A program made the translations under genes and the position numbers. A stretch of DNA of 42,866 nt from Phycisphaerales bacterium. Lineage in GTDB: Bacteria; Planctomycetota; Phycisphaerae; Tepidisphaerales; Tepidisphaeraceae. Below, piece after piece: positions 8,630 through 17,461 of this stretch. The notes below the pieces were generated by a model. The model did not search any database and was not told where the DNA came from. It was given only the letters and a program-made list of their open reading frames with translations. The stretch covers positions 1-42,866 of the forward strand of contig JANYKD010000159.1 of the NCBI GenBank assembly GCA_025361735.1, given 5' to 3'. The stretch's first letter is position 1. Every line of letters starts with the position of its first letter.

Positions 8630-10090
8630 TCAATCCTCGTTGGCCGCATCCCACCCAATAAACTTCATGATCTCGTCCATGCCGATGCTGGGAAATGGTT
8701 TGCGTCCCAGCAGATCGAGCTTGGGCGGTTCGGGGGCGGCGAAGCGGTAGCGTTGCTCTTCCCATTGCGTTTCGGCCGGCCACTGGCGAGGGACGGCGGA
8801 GTTGGGGAACTCAAGATACTCCAAGTCGGCCGAGCGGCGGGCCCAGCCGCGGATGCGCGGGTATTCGCCGCCGTCGATGCCGGCTTCGATGGCGGCACAG
8901 TAGAAGTAGTCGACGTCCAGATGCCGCCGCAGCGTGGCGGCCGCGAGCAGGTCCTGGGTCATGGACTTGAGCAGCGCCCGCAGGTTGGCGCGGTCGCGGC
9001 TATGGACGACGTCGGCCTTGGTGGCGACGAATCCGATCTTGCGCACGCGCGACGGGCCCAGGCGCAGGCCCGTGAACAGGGCTTTGGCGAAGCCGGTGAG
9101 CAGGTCGGTGTTGGTGCAGCCGGGATCGAGCGCTTCGAGCATCATTTGCAGCGACCAGCGGGCGCCGTAGTAGGCATCCGGGCCGCCGGCCAGGATGGCA
9201 CAGACATCCACCAACACGAGCAGTTCGTCGCAATTCTCAAAGCCGCGGGCCAGGGGTTTGGTGATCGCTTTGTAGTAATCGTCGTAGCGCTCGGCGAAGG
9301 TCTCGGCGAGCTGCGGATTGGCCGACCGGGCGGCCGGGCTGAGCGGGAAGAACGGGGTCGTCTCATCGAGGCCGCACACGCCACGGGAGGCCAGCCGCTC
9401 GACAGGCAACATGTGCGCCGGCTCGTCGCCGCCCTTGGGGTAGAGCTGCTTTTCGTGGACGAGAAATGTGGATGGGCAGACCAGCGGCAGCATCTTGCGC
9501 GTGAAGTTGGCCAGGGCCAGTTTGTAGGCATTGAGTAGTGCGAGTTCATCCAGCGTCGACTGCTCGAGCAGGCGGAGATACTCCTCGGCGAACACGCGGT
9601 ATTGCTTGTTGCCCTGCAGGCGGTCCAGCAGCCAGTCGGACCACTCGGCATAGCTCTTGCCGGCCATGGAGAAATCGGCCAGGCGTTCGCCGGGGATGTC
9701 GGCCAGCGTGTGTTCCTCGGAGTACATCCCGGCCGCCAGCCGGCCGGGGAAGTGGCGGCCGGTGCGGTAGAACTTGCAGCGGTATTCGCTGGTCGCCACC
9801 GTCTTGTCCGGCCACTGCTGCGTGCGGTAGTAGTCGCGATACTGCCGGTACGGGAAGCCGCCCTCGTCCTCGAACGGGGACAGTTGCTGGACATGACGCG
9901 TGAAGTGGAAGAAGCCGAGCTTGCGTTCGTCGGTGTCGTCGAGCCGCCAGATGCGGTCGATGACGCTGACGAGGAACGTGCTCTTGCCCGATGAGGCAAG
10001 CCCAACCACGCCGGTGCGATGCCGCACCTTCAGCGGCCGTGGCCAGGCGAAGTCGCCCTTCGGTTCGTCGGCAGGAGTCGAGTCACCCAT
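8630..10090 (-). CDS. ycjX: YcjX-like P-loop NTPase (DUF463)
   Basis: A 486-residue P-loop NTPase of the YcjX family (GTP/GDP-binding proteins with an extended alpha-helical insertion, linked to envelope stress). The chosen ATG gives MGDSTPADEPKGDF; the upstream extension is low-quality sequence. Walker A is GLASSGKS (30-37). Family landmarks are the HFPGRLAAGMYSEEHTLADIPGERL block, where DIPGE corresponds to the switch/Walker B area, a VATKADV segment matching the NKxD-type base-recognition motif, and the C-terminal signature GRKPFPSIGMDEIMKFIGWD. GCTACCATACCAT ends at the ATG and there is no ribosome-binding site, so the transcript may be leaderless. A SUKH-like gene follows directly; the YcjF-like partner lies further downstream. 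Confidence 0.85.
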   Translation of the reverse strand: MGDSTPADEPKGDFAWPRPLKVRHRTGVVGLASSGKSTFLVSVIDRIWRLDDTDERKLGFFHFTRHVQQLSPFEDEGGFPYRQYRDYYRTQQWPDKTVATSEYRCKFYRTGRHFPGRLAAGMYSEEHTLADIPGERLADFSMAGKSYAEWSDWLLDRLQGNKQYRVFAEEYLRLLEQSTLDELALLNAYKLALANFTRKMLPLVCPSTFLVHEKQLYPKGGDEPAHMLPVERLASRGVCGLDETTPFFPLSPAARSANPQLAETFAERYDDYYKAITKPLARGFENCDELLVLVDVCAILAGGPDAYYGARWSLQMMLEALDPGCTNTDLLTGFAKALFTGLRLGPSRVRKIGFVATKADVVHSRDRANLRALLKSMTQDLLAAATLRRHLDVDYFYCAAIEAGIDGGEYPRIRGWARRSADLEYLEFPNSAVPRQWPAETQWEEQRYRFAAPEPPKLDLLGRKPFPSIGMDEIMKFIGWDAANED

Positions 10091-10137
10091 ATGGTATGGT
10101 AGCGTACTCCGGGAAGCGGCGGACGGCAAAGAGACAA

Positions 10138-10238
10138 CTGTAGCCGCGATCGGTGATCGCGCCCGGGCTTCGCGACTGCAGGAGGATCCGCGACGGGTCA
10201 TCGCGACGGGGAACCGCGATCAACGATCGCGGCCACAG
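10138..10238. repeat. Inverted pair of 24-nt hairpin repeats
   Basis: 10138-10161 and the reverse complement of 10215-10238 match at 22 of 24 positions. Each contains its own palindrome: CGCGATC-ggt-GATCGCG and CCGCGATC-aac-GATCGCGG. The two hairpins face each other across about 53 bp, the layout of BIME/REP doublets. The pair fills the space between the pseudopilin stop and the YcjX-like start. No T-tract follows on either strand. Confidence 0.7.
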
Positions 10239-10241
10239 GGA

Positions 10242-10970
10242 TCAGAACGTCGGATCGAAGTCCTTGCGAACGAATGCCTTTAACGGTTTGGCGCTGACGT
10301 GCCCGTCGCAGTAGAGGGCGTTGGCGGTATTGCGATGACGGTCGTCGGTGATCATGCGGGCGGTCGTGTTGATCACTCCGGTCGTCTGGTTATACGCCAG
10401 ATGTGTGGCGTCGAAGATGTCGGCCTGCATGAAGTAGTCCACGCGGGCATTGCCGGCGCCTTCGGTGAGATAAATAATCTCGGCGTTGCGCTTCATTCGG
10501 GTGATGGGAAGCAGGCCCGTCGAACCGCCGCCGCCTGCCCAGCCGTTGATGGCGTAGTCCAGGGGCTGAAGTTCGTTGGGATGCGACGGGCACTGGTATA
10601 CCTGGATCTTGGCGAGATACGGGGCGAGGATCTTGTCGCGGTTGGCATCGGTGGACGCCGCGAAGACCATCGGTTTCTTCATGGCGTAGGCAAAGGACTC
10701 GGCCCAGAAGATATGGCCGTGGGTGTACTGGGGATCGCCGGCGGTGTCGTACCAGTAATCCAGCGGCACGCGACCCTTGTTCTCGGCCGCGTACATATGC
10801 ATGACCTGGCCGATGCTGCGAAGGTTGGCGGCGCATTTGACGGTGTTCGCCTGCTGCTTGGCCGCGTTGAGCGCGGGCAGCAGGATGGAGATGAGCAGCG
10901 CGATGATGCCGATCACCACCAGCAGCTCGACCAGAGTGAAGGCACGGCCGCGTCGGATTCTGGTAACCAT
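10242..10970 (-). CDS. Type II secretion-type pseudopilin with H-X9-DG motif
   Basis: A 242-residue protein with a type IV prepilin N-terminus: a basic leader ([10 protein letters not shown]), then [12 protein letters not shown] and a long hydrophobic helix. Glu is at position +5 and Ala, rather than the usual Gly, is at -1 of the predicted cleavage site. The C-terminal domain contains [13 protein letters not shown], an exact match to the H-X9-DG motif of the large planctomycete/lentisphaeral pseudopilin family. GGAG 5 nt before the ATG supports this start over one 24 nt upstream. It lies 45 bp downstream of a zinc-ribbon membrane protein gene on the same strand and is probably co-transcribed. 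No secretion ATPase or peptidase gene is nearby, so its role is unknown. Confidence 0.9.
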   Translation of the reverse strand: MVTRIRRGRAFTLVELLVVIGIIALLISILLPALNAAKQQANTVKCAANLRSIGQVMHMYAAENKGRVPLDYWYDTAGDPQYTHGHIFWAESFAYAMKKPMVFAASTDANRDKILAPYLAKIQVYQCPSHPNELQPLDYAINGWAGGGGSTGLLPITRMKRNAEIIYLTEGAGNARVDYFMQADIFDATHLAYNQTTGVINTTARMITDDRHRNTANALYCDGHVSAKPLKAFVRKDFDPTF

Positions 10971-11015
10971 ACGTGCTCCGCGGTTGGGAGACACCGCGAG
11001 AAACCAGCGATTGAC

Positions 11016-12323
11016 TTACTCTCCCAGTTTGGGCTCGTCATCGTCCAGCTTGGATGACGGGATCCAGAACCGGAGGAACCGCTGGCCGATCTCGTCCATC
11101 TCCGGGGAGCCATTATACTTCTTGAGAATCTCGCGGTGGTACTGGAATATCTTCTTCCGCACCTCCGGGGCTCCGGCGGGCAGTTCGATGATGAGCCAGA
11201 TCGCCTCGCCGACATCATCCTTGACCTTGGGACCGGGGATGATGAGCTTGACGGCGCCCCGGGCGTTGAAATTGTCGATAATCTGGACGAATTCCTCGCG
11301 CTTCAGGCCCCGGAACTGGTTCTTCTCGTTCTTCAGATACTCCGCGCTGTCGATCCACGGAGTCGGCAGGTGACCCGTATCGAGGTCTGCTGCCTTGGCC
11401 ATCATCTTCTTCTGCTGGGGAGAAAGGTCCTGCGTGTTGCTGTCAAATCCGCCCATGGTGGCGATGGGGGCAATGCCCATCTGCAGGAGCAACAGGCCGA
11501 TCAGCAATTGGGCACCCATGCCGACGACGTAGATGATGGCGGCCACGAACAGCGTTTCGCCGCCGTCCAATTCGAAGAACAAGTGAAGCATGAAATAGTA
11601 CATGACCAGGGCGCAGGCCCAGCCGTAGTACCAGAAGCCGGTGAACTTGGTGACCAGCATCTGCACCGCCGCCGGAGCGACGGCCAGGGCCAGCACCTTG
11701 ACGATGGCCGGGACAGGCTGGCCCAGGGAGATGTCGGCGAGTTTGACCGACAGAAGGCAGCCCGCGAAGATCATGATCGCCTGGATGACCGTGGCGACGA
11801 GGAACGCGATCAACACAAGGCCCAGGCTGGCGGATGTGCCCTGCATGATGGCCCAGACGCCCAGGCCGATTCCGGCGACGGCCAGCGCCGAGGGCACGGC
11901 CATTTCCGAAGCCGGCGCCAGGCCCACGGCTTCGGCGCCACCCCTGCCCCGGGAACCGGGGGCCGGGCGACCTTTGGCCGCTTTCTTTTTGGCCGGGGCG
12001 GCGGCAGTCGTCTGCATCTGTGCGCCGGTCTTGAAGTTGTAGCCGCAACTGACGCAGAGCACGGCGCCGGGCACGATGGCCGCCGAGCAGGAAGGGCACG
12101 CGCCCCCGTTTGCGGCGACCGCGACGGCCGGGACATCCTGCTTGAGATCCTGCTCGCTGGGAATCAGGTCATAGAGGGCGTCGAGTTCTGGCTCGCCGCC
12201 AGGCGCCGCCGCGGGGACGGTCACAACGCTGCCGCACTTGCAGCGAGCCTTGCGGCCGGCGAGCTCGGGCTTCCAGGAATGAGTTTTCCCACACGATGCA
12301 CAAGAAAACGTTGGTTGCGCCAC
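11016..12323 (-). CDS. Zinc-ribbon, multi-pass membrane protein (paralogue 1)
   Basis: A 435-residue protein starting at GTG, with GGAGGG 8 nt upstream. Residues 8-30 form a zinc-ribbon-like knuckle with Cys8, Cys11, Cys28 and Cys30 (C-X2-C-X16-C-X-C). A linker with DALYDL (48-53) follows, then a second ribbon with Cys76, Cys79, Cys90 and Cys93, a Lys/Pro/Gly-rich linker, and about five transmembrane segments (roughly 145-162, 167-191, 207-225, 235-250, 257-283). A charged soluble tail of about 150 residues ends the protein. The knuckle, LYDL-type linker and membrane block recur in the protein at 19409-20626, so the two form a family. Function is unknown: the ribbons could bind nucleic acid or protein at the membrane. 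The pseudopilin gene follows after 45 bp. Confidence 0.75.
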   Translation of the reverse strand: MAQPTFSCASCGKTHSWKPELAGRKARCKCGSVVTVPAAAPGGEPELDALYDLIPSEQDLKQDVPAVAVAANGGACPSCSAAIVPGAVLCVSCGYNFKTGAQMQTTAAAPAKKKAAKGRPAPGSRGRGGAEAVGLAPASEMAVPSALAVAGIGLGVWAIMQGTSASLGLVLIAFLVATVIQAIMIFAGCLLSVKLADISLGQPVPAIVKVLALAVAPAAVQMLVTKFTGFWYYGWACALVMYYFMLHLFFELDGGETLFVAAIIYVVGMGAQLLIGLLLLQMGIAPIATMGGFDSNTQDLSPQQKKMMAKAADLDTGHLPTPWIDSAEYLKNEKNQFRGLKREEFVQIIDNFNARGAVKLIIPGPKVKDDVGEAIWLIIELPAGAPEVRKKIFQYHREILKKYNGSPEMDEIGQRFLRFWIPSSKLDDDEPKLGE

Positions 12324-12468
12324 GGCTTGAGCCCTCCTGTTGGCAGCTGGAGGACAACCATACCATCTGGTGCGGGCGGGTCAAGGGAGGAGTGAGTTCG
12401 GGGGCGGTGCGCGGGGAGCACGGGGTTTGTGGGGATCTCCGGGTACGTTCGATGCGATGGAAACTACT

Positions 12469-12545
12469 GGCAGAAACATGGGAGGTAGAAAACTGAATGA
12501 TGCGGGATGGGACGGCATCATCTTTGTGCCCGCCATTTTTCTACC
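12469..12545. repeat. Nested inverted-repeat element
   Basis: Outer arms GGTAGAAAA (12484-12492) and TTTTCTACC (12537-12545) are perfect complements. Inside them ATGATGC (12497-12503) pairs with GCATCAT (12515-12521). The left arm also contains a preceding degenerate copy, GGCAGAAACATGGGA (12469-12483), followed by GGTAGAAAACTGAAT; the reverse complement of the right arm has the same two-unit order. It lies in the otherwise gene-free stretch 12324-12641 upstream of the zinc-ribbon gene. Confidence 0.7.
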
Positions 12546-12641
12546 AGCGATTTCGTGGTCGGGCGACAGAAAGCAGCGTGAAATCCACAGATTCCGTCGG
12601 ATTGTGACAACCAACAATTTCGGAATCTCGCGCAATTACGT

Positions 12642-12995
12642 TCATCCCGGGCCTATTGTGCATGCTTCCGCGAAAGCACTGAGAAACCAATATATAAACC
12701 CGATGACACCAGCTAGACAAATATTGGCCGCAATGCACACGCACGCCAACACCTTTCTCTGTTCCCCTCTCGAAACCACCCCAATGAAGCCAGCGATGGC
12801 GCCAAGGCCATAAACAATGATCGCAGGCCACGCATAGCGGATTTCATTGCACCCGGGTCCGAACAGAAGCACACATTGAACGGCAACAAATCCAGACCCG
12901 ATGGCAAACAGCAGGGCTGCGAGCACGGCGAACGAGGACGGCCACCACGATCTTACGGGCGGCTTCGGTTCGTACTGGAGGATTGGCGGGGACAT
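12642..12995 (-). CDS. Small three-helix membrane protein of unknown function
   Basis: A 117-residue protein with three predicted transmembrane helices: SSFAVLAALLFAIGSGFVAV, YAWPAIIVYGLGAIAGFIGVV and VLACVCIAANICLAGVIGFI. The ATG at 12995 (MSPPILQYEPKPP) has GAGGTG 5 nt upstream; a longer frame runs into a hairpin repeat and is unlikely to be translated. Base composition is lower in GC than its neighbours. I do not recognise the family. It shares its small multi-helix style with the protein at 17084-17461 but no clear sequence identity. Confidence 0.6.
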   Translation of the reverse strand: MSPPILQYEPKPPVRSWWPSSFAVLAALLFAIGSGFVAVQCVLLFGPGCNEIRYAWPAIIVYGLGAIAGFIGVVSRGEQRKVLACVCIAANICLAGVIGFIYWFLSAFAEACTIGPG

Positions 12996-13060
12996 CAGGG
13001 CACCTCGTCGTCGCACGATATCGCGATTTCGACACGAAGGAACACCAACCTGCACGAACG

Positions 13061-13101
13061 GCACCGCGGCGTACCGCGGTGCACGGGCGAGACGCCCGTG
13101 C
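13061..13101. repeat. Tandem double-hairpin repeat, copy 1
   Basis: Two perfect 9-bp-stem hairpins share two bases: GCACCGCGG-cgta-CCGCGGTGC (13061-13082) and GCACGGGCG-aga-CGCCCGTGC (13081-13101). A related double hairpin with different but still complementary stem bases is at 23045-23079. Confidence 0.75.
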
Positions 13102-13215
13102 CACGAGCACTACGCCTGCGGACGCCGGTGCGCGATGGCGGATGGCGAGCGGTCGTAGGCATACCTGTGCCAACACCTTGCTTCCGAGCCAGGTCTCCCC
13201 GCCCGACTCGGACGA

Positions 13216-13524
13216 CTACTCGGACAAAGTAAAATCACACCTGCTGCCCATAAACTCAATTGCGGCGGTGACCCGAGCGCGAATCTCCGCTCGCTTGGCA
13301 TCCGAGATCACTTCGCTGTCGAAAGGCGGCAGCCATGCCTTCAAGCCTCCCGTCCCAAGGTGAATTATGTACTCCCCTGCGAGATCCCGCCCGTCTTCAC
13401 GATAGATGCTCATCCGGCGCTCGCCCTCACGATAGATGAGTTCAAACCGTTCCACATCCAAGACCTCAAACCCTTCGTCGCATCGTACTCGGGCCAGACT
13501 GTCCGGGAAAAACTCGAATTTCAT
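13216..13524 (-). CDS. Small protein, possibly Imm74-like
   Basis: A 102-residue protein. GAGGAG lies 8 nt before the ATG at 13524 (MKFEFFPDSLARV), which is preferred over a GTG 9 nt upstream that overlaps that site. The order, with N-terminal strands, then GGLKAWLPPFDSEVISDAKR and then AAIEFMGSRCDF, resembles small proteins assigned to the immunity-protein-74 family (a Trp/Pro turn followed by an amphipathic helix). This is pattern resemblance only. It lies between the GH78 gene and the small membrane protein gene on the same strand, with no toxin partner. Confidence 0.55.
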   Translation of the reverse strand: MKFEFFPDSLARVRCDEGFEVLDVERFELIYREGERRMSIYREDGRDLAGEYIIHLGTGGLKAWLPPFDSEVISDAKRAEIRARVTAAIEFMGSRCDFTLSE

Positions 13525-13580
13525 CGTCCGCACTCCTCAATGCGAAAGTATGGTGCCAAGCGTGAGCGAGGGCGCTCGCC

Positions 13581-16500
13581 CTACTTAACCTCAAACTTGT
13601 ACGACCCGGAACCGATTTCGAATATCGCCGCGCCGTTTTCGATCCGCACGAACTTCACACCATCGGCGGTCGCCGCCGGTTTGCCGGATTCGGTGACGGA
13701 TTTCTCGTCGGTTGCGGGGATGTAGACCGTCGCCGTGGAATTCACGGGAATGGTCACGTCCAGTGCGAAGTCGCCGCCGGTCAGTTTCCAACTGCTGGTG
13801 ATCCGGCCGCGGATCGAGCGGATGCTGCCGCTGGCCTGCGTCAGGCCGCCGCCGCTGCGCGGGCGGATGATGACGTGGCTGTAGCCGGGATTCTCGGGGT
13901 CCTGGCCGATGCCCGCGACCGTGTCGTACAGCCATTCGCCGCAGGAGCCGAGCGAGTAGTGGTTGAACGAGTTCATGCCGGGATCCTGGAAACCCTTCTC
14001 GGGCGTCCAGCCGTCCCAGCGTTCCCAGATGGTGGTGGCGCCGTGCTTGACGGAGAAAAGCCACGAGGGGAACGAATCCTGCATCAGCAGCTTGAACGCC
14101 GTGTCGGCCTTGCCGGACTTGGTGAGCACGGGCAGCAGATAGCTGACGCCGACAAAACCTGTCGAAAGGTGCCAACCCTTGGCCTTGATGTCCTCCTCCA
14201 GATACTGGGCGGCCTTGGCACGCAGGTCATCCGGCAACAGCTCGAACTTGAGCGCCATGGCGTAGACACACTGCGTATTGCCGAAGATCCGGCCATCTTC
14301 CTTCACGTACTTCTTGTTGAACGCGGCCTTGATGTCGTTGAAGAGCTGTTCGTACTTGGCCGCCTGCTCGGCGTTGCCGACGGCCTTGTAGCTCTTGGCG
14401 ACGAGGTTGGTCGAGTAGGCGAAGTAAGCCGTGCCGATGAGGTCCTTGGGCGTGTTGGCGCCGATGGAGAGCCAGTCGCCGTAGTCGTTGCCGCGCTTCT
14501 TGTCGCGGATCAGGCCGGTGCTGTTGGCCTTGAGGTATTCGACCCACTTGGTCATGGCCGGGAGGTGACGCTGGAGGATGCGCTTGTCGCCGTAGACCTG
14601 GTAGATGGTCCAGGGGCAGATGACGCCGGCATCGCCCCAGGCGGGGACGCTGTTGGCGCCCATGGTATTGGGATTGACGTCGGCGAAGGAACCCTCGGGC
14701 GTCTGGCCGTCATCGACATCGACGAGCCACTTGGTGAAGAACGCGGCCACATCGGCATTGTGCGTGGCCGTGCGGATGAACACCTGCGCGTCGCCCATCC
14801 AGCCGAGGCGCTCGTCGCGCTGCGGGCAGTCGGTGGGAATGCTCAGGTAGTTGCCGCGCTGGCCCCACCAGATGTTGGAGACGAGCTGGTTGATGCGCGG
14901 ATCGGAACAGGCGAACGTGCCGTCGTGGGGAATGTCCGAACTGATGACGATGCCGGTCAGCATGTCGGTGTCCGGCTTGGTGGTCAGGCCGGTGATCTCG
15001 ACGTATTGGAAGCCGTGGAAGGCGAAGGTCGGCTGCCAGGTTTCGCCGCCGCCCTTGCAGGTATAGTTGTCGATGGAGGGCGCGCCGCGGAGGTTGACGG
15101 TGTAGACGGTGCCGTCGGGGTTGAGCATTTCCGCGTGGCGGATCGTCAGCTTGGTGCCGGCCGGCGCGTTGACCTTGATGCGGACGATGCCGACCATGTT
15201 CTGGCCCATGTCAAACGTATAACGGCCGGGCTGCGGATCCTTGACGCTCTTGGGCTTAATCTGGTCGACCTGGCGAACGGGCTGCATCACCTGGCCTTCG
15301 AGCGGGCGTGCGGCTTCTTCGCGGACGGCGACCGCGGCCCAGGAGGCGTCGTCGAAGCCGGGCATATTCCAGTTGGCGATTTCCTTGCGGGCGTCATAGG
15401 TTTCGCCAAGCATGAAATCGGTGGAGATGATCGGCCCGGCCGTCATGCGCCAGGTGGTGTCGGTGACGATCCGGTCGGTGGTGCCGTCGGTATAGGTGAC
15501 TTCGAGTTGGGCGAACAGGGCCGGGATCTTGCCGAAGAACTGGTTCGCGCCATTGCCGATGTGCCCGGAATACCAGCCGTTGGCGAGCAGGGCGCCGATG
15601 GCGTTGTCACCGGGCTTGAGCATTGCTGTCACATCGTAGACCTGGTAGCGGCTGCGCTTGCGGTAGTCGGTCCACTCCGGGGCCAGGAAATAGTCGCCGA
15701 CGCGCTTGCCGTTCAGGCTCAGTTCATAGAGGCCCAGGGCGGTGGCGTACATACGGGCCTTGGCGATGGGCTTGTCGGCCAGCTTCACGTTCTTGCGAAT
15801 ATAGGGGACAGGGGCGGCCGCGCTCTGGCCAGCGGTGTTGCCCCAGACGCCCTGGCCGAAGGGCACAACTTCCTTGGCGGCCTTCCATGACGCGTCATCG
15901 AAGGCAGCGGTATCCCAGCCGGCGGCCGGTTTGTCGGAGACTTTCCACTGCTTGTCGCTGACCGTGATGCGCGGGGCCTTGCCGGCCCACTTGCAGGCGA
16001 TCTTGGCACAGAGCCCGGCGCCCGAGGCGTCGTTGTGGGCCTTCACGGCGACGACGTTGTCGCCCGACTGCAGGCTGGCCGTGATGTCATACTTCTGCGG
16101 CTTCTTCCAGCCGTCTTTCTCATTGAACTTGCCCACTTCCTTGCCGTTGACGGAAGCGACGAAGCTGTCGTCGACGGTGAGGATCAGCCGGGCCGATTCC
16201 AGCTTGGCGTCGGCCGGGATGTTGACGTGGCAGCGGAAGTAGCGGTCGCAGGCGGGTACGTTGGCCTGGAGATTGATGCCGGGTTCGGGGAACCAGATCC
16301 AGGTGGCGCCGGCGAGTGAATCGGCGGCCGCGGCCGGATCGGCCGGGACGGTGGCCTCGATCCATTTAGCGGACCAGTCGGCCGGCTTGAGCAGGCCCAT
16401 TTCCCAGAGCGCGGGCTTGCTGTACTCGCCGGCCTTGTCGTCACGATCCCAAACGCGGACCTTCCACACACACGCCTGGCGCGAGGTCAGGGCCTTGCCG

Positions 16501-16817
16501 GCGTAGACGATCTGGGCGTTGTCGCCCGAGGCGACCTTGCCGCTGTCCCAGAGATCGGCCTGATCCTTGGCGAGCAGATCGAGCGTCGAGGCGACCAGCA
16601 CCTGATACGCCGTCTGCTTCTCGCCGCGGCGGGATGATTCGACGATCCAGTCGAGGCGCGGGGCGAGTTCATCGACGCCCAGTGGATCGACGAGGTATTC
16701 GCAGCGAAGCTGCACAGGCCGCGGACCCGCGGCATCGGCCGCGCGGGCAGGCGCAGCGGCGAAGCTGAGCGCCAGGAGCGCGGACAGGCCGGCGATCGTG
16801 ATGAGGAGTTTCTGCAT
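13581..16817 (-). CDS. Secreted alpha-L-rhamnosidase (GH78)
   Basis: A 1078-residue exported glycoside hydrolase that releases alpha-L-rhamnose from plant, algal or bacterial polysaccharides and glycosides. The ATG at 16817 starts a signal peptide (MQKLLITIAGLSALLALSFA, cleavage near ARA-ADA), with AAGGAA upstream. In order: an N-terminal Fn3-like domain (RLDWIVESS...VWKVRVWD), an inserted galactose-binding-like beta-sandwich around residues 145-270, the Bac_rhamnosid domains (LNGKRVGDYFLAPEWTDY), the (alpha/alpha)6 catalytic barrel and a C-terminal beta-sandwich. The signature DCPQRDERLGWMGDAQ is present, with the predicted acid Glu near residue 669 and Asp seven residues later. A second conserved Glu lies in TTIWERWDGW. 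It appears monocistronic; no rhamnose-utilisation genes are adjacent. Confidence 0.93.
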   Translation of the reverse strand: MQKLLITIAGLSALLALSFAAAPARAADAAGPRPVQLRCEYLVDPLGVDELAPRLDWIVESSRRGEKQTAYQVLVASTLDLLAKDQADLWDSGKVASGDNAQIVYAGKALTSRQACVWKVRVWDRDDKAGEYSKPALWEMGLLKPADWSAKWIEATVPADPAAAADSLAGATWIWFPEPGINLQANVPACDRYFRCHVNIPADAKLESARLILTVDDSFVASVNGKEVGKFNEKDGWKKPQKYDITASLQSGDNVVAVKAHNDASGAGLCAKIACKWAGKAPRITVSDKQWKVSDKPAAGWDTAAFDDASWKAAKEVVPFGQGVWGNTAGQSAAAPVPYIRKNVKLADKPIAKARMYATALGLYELSLNGKRVGDYFLAPEWTDYRKRSRYQVYDVTAMLKPGDNAIGALLANGWYSGHIGNGANQFFGKIPALFAQLEVTYTDGTTDRIVTDTTWRMTAGPIISTDFMLGETYDARKEIANWNMPGFDDASWAAVAVREEAARPLEGQVMQPVRQVDQIKPKSVKDPQPGRYTFDMGQNMVGIVRIKVNAPAGTKLTIRHAEMLNPDGTVYTVNLRGAPSIDNYTCKGGGETWQPTFAFHGFQYVEITGLTTKPDTDMLTGIVISSDIPHDGTFACSDPRINQLVSNIWWGQRGNYLSIPTDCPQRDERLGWMGDAQVFIRTATHNADVAAFFTKWLVDVDDGQTPEGSFADVNPNTMGANSVPAWGDAGVICPWTIYQVYGDKRILQRHLPAMTKWVEYLKANSTGLIRDKKRGNDYGDWLSIGANTPKDLIGTAYFAYSTNLVAKSYKAVGNAEQAAKYEQLFNDIKAAFNKKYVKEDGRIFGNTQCVYAMALKFELLPDDLRAKAAQYLEEDIKAKGWHLSTGFVGVSYLLPVLTKSGKADTAFKLLMQDSFPSWLFSVKHGATTIWERWDGWTPEKGFQDPGMNSFNHYSLGSCGEWLYDTVAGIGQDPENPGYSHVIIRPRSGGGLTQASGSIRSIRGRITSSWKLTGGDFALDVTIPVNSTATVYIPATDEKSVTESGKPAATADGVKFVRIENGAAIFEIGSGSYKFEVK

Positions 16818-17083
16818 GATGTTCCTTTCCGTTGTCGGCCGCGAATTAGCGCGGCGGACACACCCGGGATTCGTACTGAACGGCAAGGCGAGGATCATAA
16901 TCGACCAAGGGCGGGACGTACACGGGCGTCGAGGGTTCAAGAGTTCAAGAGGCCGGAGGCGGCGGGAGTGCACAAAAGACGAATCTCGGGGGGCTTGAGG
17001 CTGGCGCTGCTAACGCTTCCTCTGCCCGACTTCCTGGGACGACGGGATCCGCTTGATCGGCTGGACGCCGGGACCGCCGACTT

Positions 17084-17461
17084 TCACAGCCAACGACGCA
17101 CCTCGAAGCCCATCGCAAGGAACGATACGACCAGATTCACCACCACGAGAGCTATCGCCCCAACGGCAATTGCGATCAACGGATAGCGCCGCCGATGTAT
17201 GTTTGTTTTGGCATGCATCAATAGCCCGGCTATACACAAAATGAGTTGTATCGGGGCCTGAAATGCGCTGACAACCAACACGACGAAGTGAGCGGTCGCA
17301 TTGTGCAAATTAAGGATGGACACCGCGAACATCCGCATGGCCAAGACGGCTCCAAGCGCGTTGAGCACGAATACGAAGCCGTAGCCTAACTTGGCTCCGG
17401 CGCCCACTTCATCGCACGGTGGCAGTGGTTTCAAGCGGCGATGGAAGCGTGGATCAATCAT
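17084..17461 (-). CDS. Small membrane protein, translationally coupled to the upstream gene
   Basis: A 125-residue protein (MIDPRFHRRLKPLPP) with a short cytosolic N-terminus and three predicted transmembrane helices: GYGFVFVLNALGAVLAMRMF, HFVVLVVSAFQAPIQLILCI and PLIAIAVGAIALVVVNLVVS. Its ATG overlaps the last codons of the upstream gene by 8 bp (GTTGATGATTGA), a typical coupling arrangement. CAGGAA upstream may act as the ribosome-binding site. The family is not recognised. The coupling suggests it works with the nuclease-like protein encoded just before it. Confidence 0.55.
   Translation of the reverse strand: MIDPRFHRRLKPLPPCDEVGAGAKLGYGFVFVLNALGAVLAMRMFAVSILNLHNATAHFVVLVVSAFQAPIQLILCIAGLLMHAKTNIHRRRYPLIAIAVGAIALVVVNLVVSFLAMGFEVRRWL

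Noticed and set aside
12340-12813. 157-codon plus-strand frame across the nested inverted repeat
   Set aside because: Opposes a better-supported membrane protein gene and runs through repeat sequence.
13875-15890. 671-codon plus-strand open frame opposite the GH78 gene
   Set aside because: Fully antisense to a recognised glycosidase; no ribosome-binding site and no domain pattern.
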